Below are positions 40,151 to 49,532 of a DNA stretch of 64,000 bases, piece after piece. The stretch lies in contig NZ_CP067129.1 in NCBI RefSeq assembly GCF_028553745.1, positions 2,214,501 through 2,278,500 of the forward strand, written 5' to 3'. Each line of letters starts with the position of its first letter. Position 1 is the stretch's first letter. The translations under genes and the position numbers were made by a program. The notes under the pieces are model-generated. The model searched no databases, had not been told where the DNA came from, and worked only from the letters and a program-made list of their open reading frames with translations. Source of the DNA: Paracoccus seriniphilus. GTDB lineage: Bacteria; Pseudomonadota; Alphaproteobacteria; Rhodobacterales; Rhodobacteraceae.

Positions 40151-40220
40151 GTCTGACCTCCCCATCATCTACAGATGGGTGCAGTCTGGTCCGCGCGCCC
40201 GACGGGCGCAAGACGGCTGT

Positions 40221-40763
40221 TCACTCTTCTTCGGCCAGCGCCTTTTCCAGCTGTGGAAGAAAGCGGTTGGTGTAATCCTCGCGCACCATCGGCCCGGCAA
40301 AACGGAACAGCACGTTGCCCTCTCCATCGATGATGAAGGTCTCTGGCGGGGCAGTCACACCCCATTCAATGGCCGTGCGCCCCTTGGGGTCGGTCGCCAG
40401 CGCGTGGAAGGGATCGCCGTCCTGCGTCAGAAAGGACATCGCGTTGGCCTCGGGGTCCTTCAGGTCGATGCCATAGACCGGCAGTTGCTTGCTCAATTCG
40501 GTCAGTGTCGGGTGCTCGGCGCGGCACGGCGGGCACCAGCTGGCCCAGAAGTTGACCAGCTTGACGCCCGGTTGCTGCAACATCTCATGCGTCAGTTGCG
40601 TCTTGCCCGGCAAGGTCGTCTCGGACACGGCCGGTGCAGGGCGCCCGACCATGGTCGAAGGCAATGCGTCGGGATCATCGCGCCCCATGCCCCACAGGAA
40701 CATTCCCGCAAGGGCCGCAAAGGCCAGCGGCGGCAGCGCAACAAGCGGTGAAATCCTAGCCAT
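40221..40763 (-). CDS. ccmG: thiol:disulfide interchange protein CcmG/DsbE
   Basis: Membrane-anchored periplasmic thioredoxin that reduces apocytochrome c or CcmH before heme attachment. 180 residues: N-terminal anchor (SPLVALPPLAFAALAGMFLWGM), then a thioredoxin fold with the active site NFWASWCPPCRAEHP and the cis-Pro region GVTAPPETFIIDGEG. The ATG at 40763 is chosen because codons upstream lie inside ccmD. Last gene of the ccmABCDG run; ccmD overlaps its start. Confidence 0.94.
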   Translation of the reverse strand: MARISPLVALPPLAFAALAGMFLWGMGRDDPDALPSTMVGRPAPAVSETTLPGKTQLTHEMLQQPGVKLVNFWASWCPPCRAEHPTLTELSKQLPVYGIDLKDPEANAMSFLTQDGDPFHALATDPKGRTAIEWGVTAPPETFIIDGEGNVLFRFAGPMVREDYTNRFLPQLEKALAEEE

Positions 40764-40899
40764 TCTCTTCCTGCTTTTCCAAGGCCCGCCTGGCGCGGGC
40801 ATTGGCCGCCACGCTCTGCCAGATCAGGCCGATCAACAGCACCGCGGATACGCCATAGGCGGCCAGAACGGTGCCTGCATATTTACCCAGATCAATCAT
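40756..40899 (-). CDS. ccmD: heme exporter protein CcmD
   Basis: A 47-residue single-helix protein that helps release heme-CcmE from the CcmABC complex. It begins MIDLGKYAGTVLAAYG, spans the membrane with VSAVLLIGLIW, and ends in an Arg/Glu-rich tail (ANARARRALEKQEENG). Its ATG overlaps the ccmC stop (ATGA), and its end overlaps the ccmG start by eight bases. Too short to be recognised without context, but position and layout are decisive. Confidence 0.9.
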   Translation of the reverse strand: MIDLGKYAGTVLAAYGVSAVLLIGLIWQSVAANARARRALEKQEENG

Positions 40900-41621
40900 G
40901 CCCGCGCCTCTCTGGCCTGCAATGCGACCAGACGCCGCTTGCGGATCTCGGTGCGTGTCCGAATCAGGACCAGCGCCAGGAACAGCAGCAGGAAGCCCAG
41001 CATCGAAAGATATAGCGGGTAGCGGTAGACCGCACTCATCCGTTCGCCCGGAGCAACGGACAGCGAGGCCCCCTGGTGCAACCCCTGGTTCCAGAACAAC
41101 ACCGCATAGCGGCTGAGCAGCGCAAAGACCGAACCGACCAGACAAAGCACCCCGGTCAGATCGGCGGCGCTGTCGGGATCCTCGACCGCCGCCCAAAGCG
41201 CGATATAGCCGATATAGAACAGAAACAGGATCAGGAAGCTGGTCAGCCGCGGATCCCATTCCCACCATGAACCCCACATCGGCTGGCCCCAGATTGCACC
41301 GGTCATCAGCGCAATCAGCGTCATCACCGCCCCGATCGGCGCGGCGGCCTTGGCCGCCAGCGCGCTGACATGATGCCGCCGGATCAGCCAGATCAGCGAG
41401 GTCACCAGCATCATGACCCAGATATTGATCGCCATCATGGCAGCGGGCACATGCAGAAAGACGATCTTGACGGTCGCGCCCTGCTTGTAATCCTGCGGCG
41501 TCAGAAAGCCCCACAGCACGCCGCCAATGGTGCAGACAGCCGCCCCCGCAACCACCCAGGGCAGGATTGCGCCACTGCTGCGCATGAACTTGACAGGGTT
41601 TGCATATTCCCAGATCGACAT
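40896..41621 (-). CDS. ccmC: heme ABC transporter permease CcmC
   Basis: The heme-handling protein of the system I cytochrome c maturation complex. 241 residues, six membrane helices. The tryptophan-rich periplasmic loop is intact: AIWGQPMWGSWWEWDPRLTSFLILF (WWEWD motif), flanked by heme-ligand histidines in IVFLHVPAAMMAIN and near NQGLHQGASLSV. The ATG at 41621 gives the usual MSIWEYANP start. Coupled to ccmD by ATGA. Confidence 0.96.
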   Translation of the reverse strand: MSIWEYANPVKFMRSSGAILPWVVAGAAVCTIGGVLWGFLTPQDYKQGATVKIVFLHVPAAMMAINIWVMMLVTSLIWLIRRHHVSALAAKAAAPIGAVMTLIALMTGAIWGQPMWGSWWEWDPRLTSFLILFLFYIGYIALWAAVEDPDSAADLTGVLCLVGSVFALLSRYAVLFWNQGLHQGASLSVAPGERMSAVYRYPLYLSMLGFLLLFLALVLIRTRTEIRKRRLVALQAREARA

Positions 41622-41663
41622 GTCGTATCCCCTATCGCCCCCTTTGGTGCGGCTCAAGTCACA

Positions 41664-42320
41664 TCAGCGCAAGTTGACGCGCAGCGCCGCCGCAGCGGCA
41701 AATGGCACCAACGCAACAACGGCGGCGCTAATTCCGCCGAGGAACAGGATCGGTGTCACCGGATCGGCATCCTGCGCACCCCGCCTGACGATCTCGGTCC
41801 CGAAAATCAAGGTCGGAATGTACAGCGGCAGCACCAGCAGGGACAACAACAGCCCCCCGCGGCGCAGACCGACGGTAATCGCCGCCCCAAAGGCCCCCAG
41901 AACCGACAGCGCCGGCGTGCCGATGAACAGCGAAACGACCAGCCAGGGCACGGCATTTCCCGGCAGATGCAGCAGCAGGCCAAAGACCGGCGCGGCCACG
42001 ATCAGCGGCAGGCTGGTGGTCAGCCAATGCGCCAGCGCCTTGATGGCCACCACACCTTCCAGCGGCAAGGGGGCCGTCGCCAGCAGATCAAGGCTGCCAT
42101 CCTCGTGATCCAGCGCAAAGATGCGGTCCAGCGACAACAAGCAGGACAACAGTGCCCCGACCCACAGGATTCCCGGCGCAATGGGGCGCAAGGCCTCGGT
42201 CTGCGGTCCGACACCAAAGGGCACCAATGCGCAAAGTATCAGGAAAAAAGCGACGGCCAGCCCGAAACCGCCACCCGCACGGGTTGCCAGAACCAGATCG
42301 CGTTTCAGCAGGGCCAGCAT
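41664..42320 (-). CDS. ccmB: heme exporter protein CcmB
   Basis: ABC permease partner of CcmA. 218 residues and about six membrane helices, opening MLALLKRDLVLATRAGG and containing the CcmB signature ALDHEDGSLDLLATAPLPLEGVV and ILFLGGISAAVVALVPFAAAAALR. It lies between ccmA (49 bp upstream) and ccmC (42 bp downstream). Confidence 0.95.
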   Translation of the reverse strand: MLALLKRDLVLATRAGGGFGLAVAFFLILCALVPFGVGPQTEALRPIAPGILWVGALLSCLLSLDRIFALDHEDGSLDLLATAPLPLEGVVAIKALAHWLTTSLPLIVAAPVFGLLLHLPGNAVPWLVVSLFIGTPALSVLGAFGAAITVGLRRGGLLLSLLVLPLYIPTLIFGTEIVRRGAQDADPVTPILFLGGISAAVVALVPFAAAAALRVNLR

Positions 42321-42369
42321 GACGCCCCCTGCTCCATCGTTGCCCTGCAGGGCGAAAGCTCATGCGCGC

Positions 42370-42999
42370 TCATGCGAAGGCCTCGTTGAAACCGGCAGGT
42401 CTCGCGCCCTGCCCCGGTCGCGCGCGGAAGGGCGTCAGGTCAAGCACGTCGGCCCCGGTCAGGCCCAGATCGATATGCGTGGCCAGAATTGCCGCGCCGC
42501 CTGCCTCGAGATGTTGGCCAATGACCCTCGCAAAGCGCTCGACCGATTGTGCATCCAGCGAAACGGTCGGCTCATCCAGCATCCAGACCGGCCGCCCCGT
42601 CACCAGCAGCCGCGCCAGACCCAGCCGCCGTTTCTGCCCCGCAGACAGCGCGCCTGCCGGGCGATCTGCCAATGCGGTCAGTTCCATGGCCTCCAGCGCT
42701 GCCTCGATCGGGAAACCGCCGAAAACATCTGCCCAGAAGCGCAGGTTTTCCGCCGCCGTCAGCGCAGGTTTCAGCCCATCTGCATGGGCGGCATAGGCAA
42801 TGGCATCCTCGTCATGTTCAATGCTGCCGCTGACCGCGGGCTGCAACCCGGCAAGCGTGCGCAGCAGGCTGGTCTTGCCGATGCCATTCGGCCCGCGCAG
42901 GATCAGTGCCGCGCCGGGATGCAGCGAAAAGGAAACGCCTTCCACGACCCGCATTCCGCCACGGGCGACCGCCAGATCCGTGACGCTCAGCAGCGTCAC
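42370..42999 (-). CDS. ccmA: heme exporter ATP-binding protein CcmA
   Basis: ATPase of the CcmAB(CD) complex whose ATP hydrolysis releases holo-CcmE. 209 residues. Walker [24 protein letters not shown] signature [16 protein letters not shown], Walker [14 protein letters not shown]-loop [12 protein letters not shown]. Its ATG overlaps the stop of the Mth938-domain gene (ATGA), joining the ccm genes to the secDF transcript. Confidence 0.96.
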   Translation of the reverse strand: MTLLSVTDLAVARGGMRVVEGVSFSLHPGAALILRGPNGIGKTSLLRTLAGLQPAVSGSIEHDEDAIAYAAHADGLKPALTAAENLRFWADVFGGFPIEAALEAMELTALADRPAGALSAGQKRRLGLARLLVTGRPVWMLDEPTVSLDAQSVERFARVIGQHLEAGGAAILATHIDLGLTGADVLDLTPFRARPGQGARPAGFNEAFA

Positions 43000-43349
43000 A
43001 GGGGGACAAGGGCGCAGGCGACCCGCCGGCCCTCGGAGAGGGTCACATTATAGGTCCGCGCAGCCGTCGGCGAGGCCATCGCCTCGACCATGACGCCAAC
43101 CTCGTCCAGCGCCTCGACCAGATCCTTGGGCGGATGGGCAATATGTTCGCCCATTCCCAGGAACAGCACGTCGATCTGCCCCGCCAGGGCCAGCAGCGCC
43201 GCCCGGTCCGACAGGCCGCCCCAGGCATCGGCGCGCGTTCCCGTCACCAGAACCGGCCCGCGAATGACGGTACCGCCGACGCGGAAGAACCCCGGCCCAT
43301 AGCCGTCAACCGCAACGGCGCCGCCGAAATCGGTGGGCTTCATCGCCAT
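42996..43349 (-). CDS. Mth938-like domain protein
   Basis: A 117-residue protein of the Mth938/DUF498 family (NDUFAF3-like fold). It has the conserved pattern [24 protein letters not shown], then [23 protein letters not shown]. Its ATG overlaps the secF stop and its end overlaps ccmA. Genes of this family sit between secF and ccmA throughout Rhodobacterales. Human NDUFAF3 assists complex I assembly; the bacterial role is not established. Confidence 0.88.
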   Translation of the reverse strand: MAMKPTDFGGAVAVDGYGPGFFRVGGTVIRGPVLVTGTRADAWGGLSDRAALLALAGQIDVLFLGMGEHIAHPPKDLVEALDEVGVMVEAMASPTAARTYNVTLSEGRRVACALVPL

Positions 43350-44329
43350 CAGTCAACCTCGGCGCCGGAAAACGGCGAACCGACCTCTTTGGGATCCTTC
43401 TTGGACCAATCCCGTTTGACGCCCAGCCACAGCACCACGTTCTTGGCCACATAGACCGAGGAATAGGTGCCGATCAGGATGCCGAAGGTGATGGCAAAGA
43501 CGAAGCTGCGGATCACGTCACCGCCCAGAACCAGCAGCGCAATCAGGGCCACCAGGGTCGTTCCCGAGGTCATCAGGGTCCGCGACAGTGTTTCATTGAC
43601 CGACAGGTTCATCAGATCACGCAGCGGGCGCTTCTTGTATTTCATCAGATTTTCACGCAGCCGGTCGAAGACAACCACGGTGTCATTGATGGAATAGCCA
43701 ACAATCGTCAGCAGCGCAGCGATGGTGGTCAGGTCGAACTTGATCTGGAACAGGCTGAAAATGCCCATGGTGATCAGCACGTCATGAACCAGCGAGACGA
43801 TGGCACCAATGGCAAACTGCCATTCAAAGCGCACCCAGATATAGAAGGAAATCGCCACCAGCGAGGCAAGGACCGCATAGATCGCGGTCTTGATCAACTC
43901 GCCAGACACTTTTGGGCCGACCGATTCCACCGAGGGGAAGGTGATCGCGGGATCAACAGCTTTCAATGCCGCCTCGACCGCGCTGATGGTTTCGGGCGTA
44001 ACCGATTCCACCCCATCCTGTGCGCTGATGCGCACCTGCGAGACGAATTGATCGTCGCGGAAGGTGGGATCGAAAACTTCGGAAATCGCCACATCCCCAA
44101 GGCCAAGCGGCTGCAGCGCCTCGCGATAGACCCCGACATCGATGGCCTGGGTCGATTCCGTGCGGATCGTCGTGCCACCGCGGAAATCGATGCCGAAATT
44201 CAAACCGAAGATCAGCAGGAATACCACCGACAGCACCGCAAGAATGGTCGAGAACCCGAAGGTCAGGAACTGCCAACGGAAGAAGTCGATATTGGTCTGC
44301 GCGGGAACCAGTCTCAAACGGAATGCCAT
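43349..44329 (-). CDS. secF: protein translocase subunit SecF
   Basis: Pairs with SecD to drive the late, proton-coupled steps of Sec export. 326 residues, six membrane helices. Seen: FGLNFGIDFRGGTTIRTES, the membrane block VGYSINDTVVVFDRLRENL, and ETLSRTLMTSGTTLVALIALLVLGG. The ATG at 44329 is followed by MAFRLRLVPAQTNIDFFRWQF and lies one base after the secD stop; the longer frame overlaps secD. Confidence 0.97.
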   Translation of the reverse strand: MAFRLRLVPAQTNIDFFRWQFLTFGFSTILAVLSVVFLLIFGLNFGIDFRGGTTIRTESTQAIDVGVYREALQPLGLGDVAISEVFDPTFRDDQFVSQVRISAQDGVESVTPETISAVEAALKAVDPAITFPSVESVGPKVSGELIKTAIYAVLASLVAISFYIWVRFEWQFAIGAIVSLVHDVLITMGIFSLFQIKFDLTTIAALLTIVGYSINDTVVVFDRLRENLMKYKKRPLRDLMNLSVNETLSRTLMTSGTTLVALIALLVLGGDVIRSFVFAITFGILIGTYSSVYVAKNVVLWLGVKRDWSKKDPKEVGSPFSGAEVD

Positions 44330-44330
44330 C

Positions 44331-45995
44331 TTACACCTCAATGTGGCGCGGGCGCGCACGTTCGAACCAGAATACAGTGATCAGCCGCGTCACGAACAGC
44401 GCCGTAAAGACCGAGGTCACGATCCCGATGCTGAGCGTCACCGCAAAGCCCTTGACCGGCCCCGACCCCAGAACGAAGAGGATCGCGGCAATGATCAAGG
44501 TGGTGATATTGGCGTCGACAATCGCCGACATGGCCCGTTCATAGCCCAGTTCGATGGCCCGCGCAGGGCCGCGCGCCGTGCGCAGCTCTTCACGGATCCG
44601 TTCGAAGACCAGCACATTTGCGTCCACCGCCATGCCGATGGTCAGCACGATCCCGGCGATCCCCGGCAATGTCAGCGTTGCGCCAATGATCGACAGGATG
44701 GCAAAGACCAGAACCATGTTCACGCCCAGGGCAACGGCGGCAAACACCCCGAACATCCCGTAGGAGAGCACCATCAGCACGATGACGGCGGCAAAGCCGA
44801 CAGCCGATGCGATCCGTCCGGCATCAACGCTGTCCTGGCCCAGTTCGGGTCCGACGGTGCGTTCTTCCAGAAAGTTCAACTCGGCGGGCAGAGCACCCGC
44901 GCGCAGCAGCACGGCAAGGCGATTGGCCTCTTCATAATCCATCGAGCCCGAAATCTGCCCCGAACCAGTGGTGATGGCCTGCCGGATCACCGGCGCCGAG
45001 ATCACCTGATCATCCAGCACGATCGCGAAGGGCTGGCCGACATTGGCCGAGGTATAGGCCCCGAATTTTCGCGCTCCGGTCGGATTGAAACGGAAATCGA
45101 CCGCAGGCAGACCGTTCTGATCCGTCGAGGGCAGCGCATCTGTCAGTTCCTCGCCGGTCACGACCGGCGTTTCCTCGATCGTATAGTAAATTCCGTCCTG
45201 ATCGGCCGAGGGCAGCACCACCTGGCCAATGCCGACCCGCGCATCGGGGTCGCCTCCGGTTCCGACGACGGGATTGAAGGTCAGCTTTGCCGTGGTGCCG
45301 ATCAGCGCCTTGAGTTCGGCCGCCGAACCGATGCCCGGCACCTGGATCAACACGCGATCCTCGCCCTGACGCATGATCGTCGGCTCACGCGTGCCGACCT
45401 CGTCGACACGGCGGCGGATGATCTCGAGGCTTTGCTGAATGGTGCGATCATCCGTCACGGCCTTTTCGGCATCCGAAAGCTGAATGGTGATCGTATTGCC
45501 CGCAGCACTGATCGCAAGGCTGGTCTGTCCGGCACCGCTGAGGGTCGTCACCGGTTCGGAAAACCCGCGCACGATTTCCACGGCACGGGCCAGTTGTTCG
45601 GGATTGCCGATCTCGATCTTCAGAACGCCGTCCTCGGCGGGAACACGGCGAATGGCCCCCACCGTGGCGCGCTCGGCGGCAAGGGCACTGCGCAGTTCCG
45701 GCCACAGCGAATCCATGCGCGACTTGTAGACCTGCTCGACCTTGACCTCGCCAAGCAGATGCGCGCCGCCGCGCAGATCCAGCCCCAGATTGACCAGCCC
45801 ATTGGGCAACCAGCCCGGCCAGCCGTCGCGGGCGGCCTCCAGCTCGGGCGTTGTCACGCCTGTTTTCTCGATCGTGGCGACGGCATCGTTATGGGCCTCG
45901 ACACGTTTGTAGAACAGGTTGGGCATGGCATAGGCCAGTCCCAGAAGGCAGATCCCGATGATCAGGATGCGCTTCCACCGGTCGATCTGAAGCAT
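44331..45995 (-). CDS. secD: protein translocase subunit SecD
   Basis: Larger half of the SecDF motor. 554 residues: N-terminal helix (ILIIGICLLGLAYAM), a large periplasmic P1 domain beginning LGLDLRGGAHLLGEV, then QNGLPAVDFRFNPTGARKF, and five further helices with IAGIVLTIGMAVDANVLVFERIREELR (conserved Asp) and ELGYERAMSAIVDANITTLI. yajC lies 30 bp upstream. Confidence 0.97.
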   Translation of the reverse strand: MLQIDRWKRILIIGICLLGLAYAMPNLFYKRVEAHNDAVATIEKTGVTTPELEAARDGWPGWLPNGLVNLGLDLRGGAHLLGEVKVEQVYKSRMDSLWPELRSALAAERATVGAIRRVPAEDGVLKIEIGNPEQLARAVEIVRGFSEPVTTLSGAGQTSLAISAAGNTITIQLSDAEKAVTDDRTIQQSLEIIRRRVDEVGTREPTIMRQGEDRVLIQVPGIGSAAELKALIGTTAKLTFNPVVGTGGDPDARVGIGQVVLPSADQDGIYYTIEETPVVTGEELTDALPSTDQNGLPAVDFRFNPTGARKFGAYTSANVGQPFAIVLDDQVISAPVIRQAITTGSGQISGSMDYEEANRLAVLLRAGALPAELNFLEERTVGPELGQDSVDAGRIASAVGFAAVIVLMVLSYGMFGVFAAVALGVNMVLVFAILSIIGATLTLPGIAGIVLTIGMAVDANVLVFERIREELRTARGPARAIELGYERAMSAIVDANITTLIIAAILFVLGSGPVKGFAVTLSIGIVTSVFTALFVTRLITVFWFERARPRHIEV

Positions 45996-46025
45996 GTTGG
46001 CTTACGCCCTCTTGTTATGGTCGGC

Positions 46026-46358
46026 TCAGCTGTTCGCTGCGACGGGCTGGGTCTTGTTCAGAACCTGCGCCACCGTGGCGCGCACGATGCGGACTTTCAC
46101 GCCCTGCGCGATCTCGACCTCGATTTCATCGTCGCGGACGGTGGAAACCTTACCGATCACCCCGCCCTGCGTGATGACCTGATCGCCTTTTTTCAGCGAT
46201 GCAACCATTTCGCGATGCTGCTTGGCACGCTTTTGCTGTGGGCGGATCATCAGGAAGTACATGATCGCAAAGATCAGGATCAGCGGGATGAACTGCGCGA
46301 AAGCGGCAGTCGAACCACCGGATCCGGCGGCCTGTGCGAAAGCGGGAGTTGCGAACAT
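46026..46358 (-). CDS. yajC: preprotein translocase subunit YajC
   Basis: A small single-span protein of the SecDF-YajC complex. 110 residues: Ala/Gly-rich N-terminus, helix (FIPLILIFAIMYFLMIRPQQKR, the family signature), then an SH3-like cytoplasmic part MVASLKKGDQVITQGGVIGKV. First gene of the yajC-secDF-ccm run, divergent from mazG across 279 bp that should contain its promoter. Confidence 0.96.
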   Translation of the reverse strand: MFATPAFAQAAGSGGSTAAFAQFIPLILIFAIMYFLMIRPQQKRAKQHREMVASLKKGDQVITQGGVIGKVSTVRDDEIEVEIAQGVKVRIVRATVAQVLNKTQPVAANS

Positions 46359-46637
46359 GAATATTCCTCTCGGCTGGCAGACCGGGTCGCCCGGTCCCGT
46401 TTATTTGGCGCGCAACCTATCTGCGGTACCCGCCCTTGGCAAGAAAGCGCGGACACCGCCCGGCGCAAGAGTGAAAACAGCTTCGTGAAGACGGTTTCGA
46501 CAAGGCTGTGAAGATACGCAAACGGATGTATCCGCATTGCCGAACTGCGCCATGTCTTCGCGGACAGACCTGTGGACTCGGGCCATCTGCTGTGGCAGTC
46601 GAAGGGCTGTTCCGGACCAGCGACAAGGTGAATTGCA

Positions 46638-47462
46638 ATGGCCGACTCCAGCCCCGCCAAGCGTGACATCTCTGCCGAGATCACGCGCCTGATCGAGATC
46701 ATGGCCCAGCTGCGCGATCCCGACAAGGGCTGCCCCTGGGATATCGAACAGGATTTCGCCTCGATCGCCCCCTATACAATCGAAGAGGCCCATGAGGTCG
46801 CCGATGCCATCGAACGCAAGGCTTGGGACGAATTGCCCGGCGAATTGGGCGATCTGCTGTTGCAGGTGGTGTTTCACGCGCAGATGGCCTCCGAGGCGGG
46901 CATGTTCGACTTCGCCGATTGCGCGGCGGCCATATCGGACAAGCTGGTGTTCCGTCATCCCCATGTCTTTGGCGACGAAAGCCGCGACAAATCCGCCGAA
47001 CAGCAGATCAAGGACTGGGAGGCCATCAAGGCCGTGGAACGCGCCAACAAGGCCGAGCGGGGTACCCTGGACGGCGTGGCCATGGGGCTGCCGGCCCTGA
47101 CCCGTGCGCTCAAGCTGCAGAATCGGGCCGCGCGGGTGGGATTTGACTGGCCCGATGCGTCAAATGTTCTGGACAAGATCACCGAAGAAGCCGCCGAACT
47201 GGTCGAGGCCCGCGATGAACTGGACCATGATGCGCTGGAGGAAGAATTCGGCGATCTGCTTTTCGTGATCGCCAATCTGGGCCGCCATCTGAAGCTGGAC
47301 CCGGAACTGGCGCTGCGCCGCGCCAATGCCAAGTTCACGCGCCGCTTCCAGGCCATCGAGGCCGCGCTTGCCGACGAGGGCCGGCGACCCGAAGACAGCG
47401 ATCTTGCCGAAATGGACCGGCTGTGGGATCAGGCCAAGCTGGCGGAAAAGGCAGCGGGTTAG
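46638..47462 (+). CDS. mazG: nucleoside triphosphate pyrophosphohydrolase
   Basis: All-alpha NTP pyrophosphatase that removes aberrant or excess NTPs. 274 residues, two-domain form. The first MazG domain has LRDPDKGCPWDIEQDFASIAPYTIEEAHEVADAI and ELGDLLLQVVFHA; the second has ITEEAAELVEA and EEFGDLLFVIANLGRHL, giving the ExxE and ExxD metal sites. It ends four bases into the converging TauE gene. Confidence 0.96.
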   Translation: MADSSPAKRDISAEITRLIEIMAQLRDPDKGCPWDIEQDFASIAPYTIEEAHEVADAIERKAWDELPGELGDLLLQVVFHAQMASEAGMFDFADCAAAISDKLVFRHPHVFGDESRDKSAEQQIKDWEAIKAVERANKAERGTLDGVAMGLPALTRALKLQNRAARVGFDWPDASNVLDKITEEAAELVEARDELDHDALEEEFGDLLFVIANLGRHLKLDPELALRRANAKFTRRFQAIEAALADEGRRPEDSDLAEMDRLWDQAKLAEKAAG

Positions 47463-48268
47463 CCCATCAGCACCTTGCGCGCCATGTTCAGGGCGACAAG
47501 GAACAGGAAGATCGCGAAGTAACGTTTCAGCCTCGCGGCATCGGTGCGATGCGCCAGTGCCGCCCCCAGCGGGGCAGTGATCATCGTCATGGCGATGGTC
47601 ACCAGGAAGGCCGCGACATTCACCGATCCGACCGTGAAGGGCGGTGCATTCTGCGCCGGCACGAACAGGAAGGTCGCCACGGAAGGTGCCGCGATCAGAA
47701 TGCCAAAGCCTGCGGCCGTCGCCACCGCCCGGTGAATGGGAATCCCGTGCAGCGTCATCAGCGGCACACCGATGCTGCCGCCGCCAATGCCCAGCAGAAC
47801 CGAAACGAAACCCGTGCACAGCGAAATCACTGCCTGTTTCCATCCCTGCGGCATCCGGTCCCCCAGGCGCCAATGTGGACGCGAGATCGCCATATATGTC
47901 GCGATGACCACCACCAGCACGGCAAAGACCAGCTGCAGCGTCTGGGTGCGCAGCGCCTGAACCGTCAGCACACCCGACACAGCCCCGATGGCAATTCCCG
48001 GTGCATAGGCCCGCAGGATCTGCCAATCGACCGCGCCACGGCGGTGATGGGCCAGAACCGAACGCAGCGAAGTCACGATGATTGTCGACAGCGAGGTGGC
48101 CAGACAGATCTGCATGACATCCGGGCTGCCATAGCCCGCCTGCGTGAAGACCAGCAGAAAGGCGGGCACCAGAATGATGCCTCCGCCCACCCCGAGCAAG
48201 CCTGCCAGAATTCCCGCGAATGCGCCGGTGGCCAGCAGAATCAGAACCGGTATGATAAATTCACTCAT
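47459..48268 (-). CDS. TauE/SafE-family anion permease
   Basis: A membrane protein of 269 residues with about eight hydrophobic segments in two similar halves. Each half carries the family motif: GAFAGILAGLLGVGGGIILVPAFLLV near the N-terminus and GFVSVLLGIGGGSIGVPLMTLHGI at mid-length. Members export sulfite, sulfoacetate or related organic anions; the substrate here is unknown. It converges on mazG with a four-base overlap. Confidence 0.9.
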   Translation of the reverse strand: MSEFIIPVLILLATGAFAGILAGLLGVGGGIILVPAFLLVFTQAGYGSPDVMQICLATSLSTIIVTSLRSVLAHHRRGAVDWQILRAYAPGIAIGAVSGVLTVQALRTQTLQLVFAVLVVVIATYMAISRPHWRLGDRMPQGWKQAVISLCTGFVSVLLGIGGGSIGVPLMTLHGIPIHRAVATAAGFGILIAAPSVATFLFVPAQNAPPFTVGSVNVAAFLVTIAMTMITAPLGAALAHRTDAARLKRYFAIFLFLVALNMARKVLMG

Positions 48269-48317
48269 GGGTCGCGGGTTAGCGCAGCATGCAATCGCGC
48301 ACCAGTATGAATTGCGA

Positions 48318-49313
48318 TCACGCCGCCGCTTGCATCACCTGGTCAAGGGCCGCGTCATAGACCTCGATCCCGCCTTTGGACGCACCTTCGGAGAGGGTGC
48401 GCTTCCATCCCCTTGCGCCCGCCCGGCCGTGAAACAGGCCCAGCATATGGCGCGTGAACTGATGCAGACGTCCGCCACCTTGCAGATGTGACTCGATCAC
48501 CGGACGCATGGCGACGGCAACCTCGCAGGGGTCCGTGAACGGCGGCGTCGCATCCCACAGCCGGTCCGCAGCCCCCAGAATTTGCCAGGGCTGATGATAG
48601 GCCGCACGCCCGATCATGACGCCGTCCATATGTTGCAGATGCTCATCCAGCTGATCCATGGTCGCAATGCCGCCATTGACCGACAGATGCATCTCGGGAA
48701 ACGCCTGTTTCATGGCAAGGACCAGCGGATAGTCCAGTGGCGGAACCTCGCGGTTCTCGCGCGGGCTCAGCCCCTGCAACCACGCCTTGCGTGCGTGGAT
48801 TGTCATGCGCCGGATTCCGGCCTGCTGCATTCGCGCCAGGAAATCGGGCAGCACCTCGGACGGTTCCTGATCGTCGACGCCAATGCGACATTTGACAGTC
48901 ACCTCGGCGTTGCTGACCTCCATCATGGCCTGCACACATTCGGCGACCAGATCCGGAGATTTCATCAAGACCGCCCCGAAGCAGCCCGATTGCACGCGGT
49001 CGCTGGGGCAGCCGACATTCAGATTGATCTCGTCATAGCCCCAGTCTGCCGCGATGCGTGTCGCCTCGCGCAATTCGGCGGGGTCCGAACCACCAAGCTG
49101 CAGCGCCACCGGATGTTCTGCGGCGTCATAATCAAGCAGACGTGACCGGTCACCATGAATGACCGCCGGCGCGGTCACCATCTCGGTATACAGCAGCGCG
49201 CGGCGCGACATCATCCGGTGAAAGACGCGACAATTGCGGTCGGTCCAGTCCATCATGGGTGCCACGGAAAGCCGAAAAGAACCGCAAGAATCTGATTTTG
49301 CTTCACTAATCAT
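48318..49313 (-). CDS. dusA: tRNA-dihydrouridine(20/20a) synthase DusA
   Basis: FMN enzyme reducing uridines 20/20a of tRNA. 331 residues. Seen: RLSVAPMMDWTDRNCRVFHR, ALQLGGSDPAELREA, YDEINLNVGCPSDRVQSGCFGAVLM (catalytic Cys), MTIHARKAWLQGLSPRENR and SVNGGI. The first residues (MISEAKSDSCGSF) are unlike typical DusA starts and may be supplied by the adjacent island, because an integrase starts 220 bp away and dusA 5' ends are known island attachment sites. The enzyme itself looks intact. Confidence 0.95.
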   Translation of the reverse strand: MISEAKSDSCGSFRLSVAPMMDWTDRNCRVFHRMMSRRALLYTEMVTAPAVIHGDRSRLLDYDAAEHPVALQLGGSDPAELREATRIAADWGYDEINLNVGCPSDRVQSGCFGAVLMKSPDLVAECVQAMMEVSNAEVTVKCRIGVDDQEPSEVLPDFLARMQQAGIRRMTIHARKAWLQGLSPRENREVPPLDYPLVLAMKQAFPEMHLSVNGGIATMDQLDEHLQHMDGVMIGRAAYHQPWQILGAADRLWDATPPFTDPCEVAVAMRPVIESHLQGGGRLHQFTRHMLGLFHGRAGARGWKRTLSEGASKGGIEVYDAALDQVMQAAA

Positions 49314-49320
49314 ACTTCAC
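49230..49320. other. predicted island attachment site (attL/attR) in the dusA 5' end
   Basis: The junction between dusA core sequence and the accessory region. dusA-family integrases recombine in the 5' part of dusA. Only one end is in the window, so the direct repeat cannot be confirmed; it should lie about here, near the APMMDWTDR codons. Confidence 0.5.
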
Positions 49321-49394
49321 CCCTCGGCTACTCAGCTTCAAAACTACTCCATTCCGGCGGGTTATGCCTTATTTCGCCGGGTTTCGCGAGCCGT

Positions 49395-49413
49395 GTTGCT
49401 ACGGCGTAGCAAC
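49395..49413. promoter_or_regulatory. perfect palindrome upstream of the dusA integrase
   Basis: GTTGCTAC - GGC - GTAGCAAC, two perfect 8-bp arms, 120 bp before the integrase start and 82 bp from the dusA start. In a divergent gap this looks like an operator or a recombinase accessory site; no T run follows, so a terminator is unlikely. Confidence 0.55.
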
Positions 49414-49532
49414 TCACGACGCCACCCGTCCAAGCGGTCGAGAGGCCCTCCCAAGCCGTCAGAGCGTCCCGATTTCCGGGGTTCTGACCTCGGACCAACC
49501 TTCTGACTACAATCGACCAAGGAAGTCCAACC

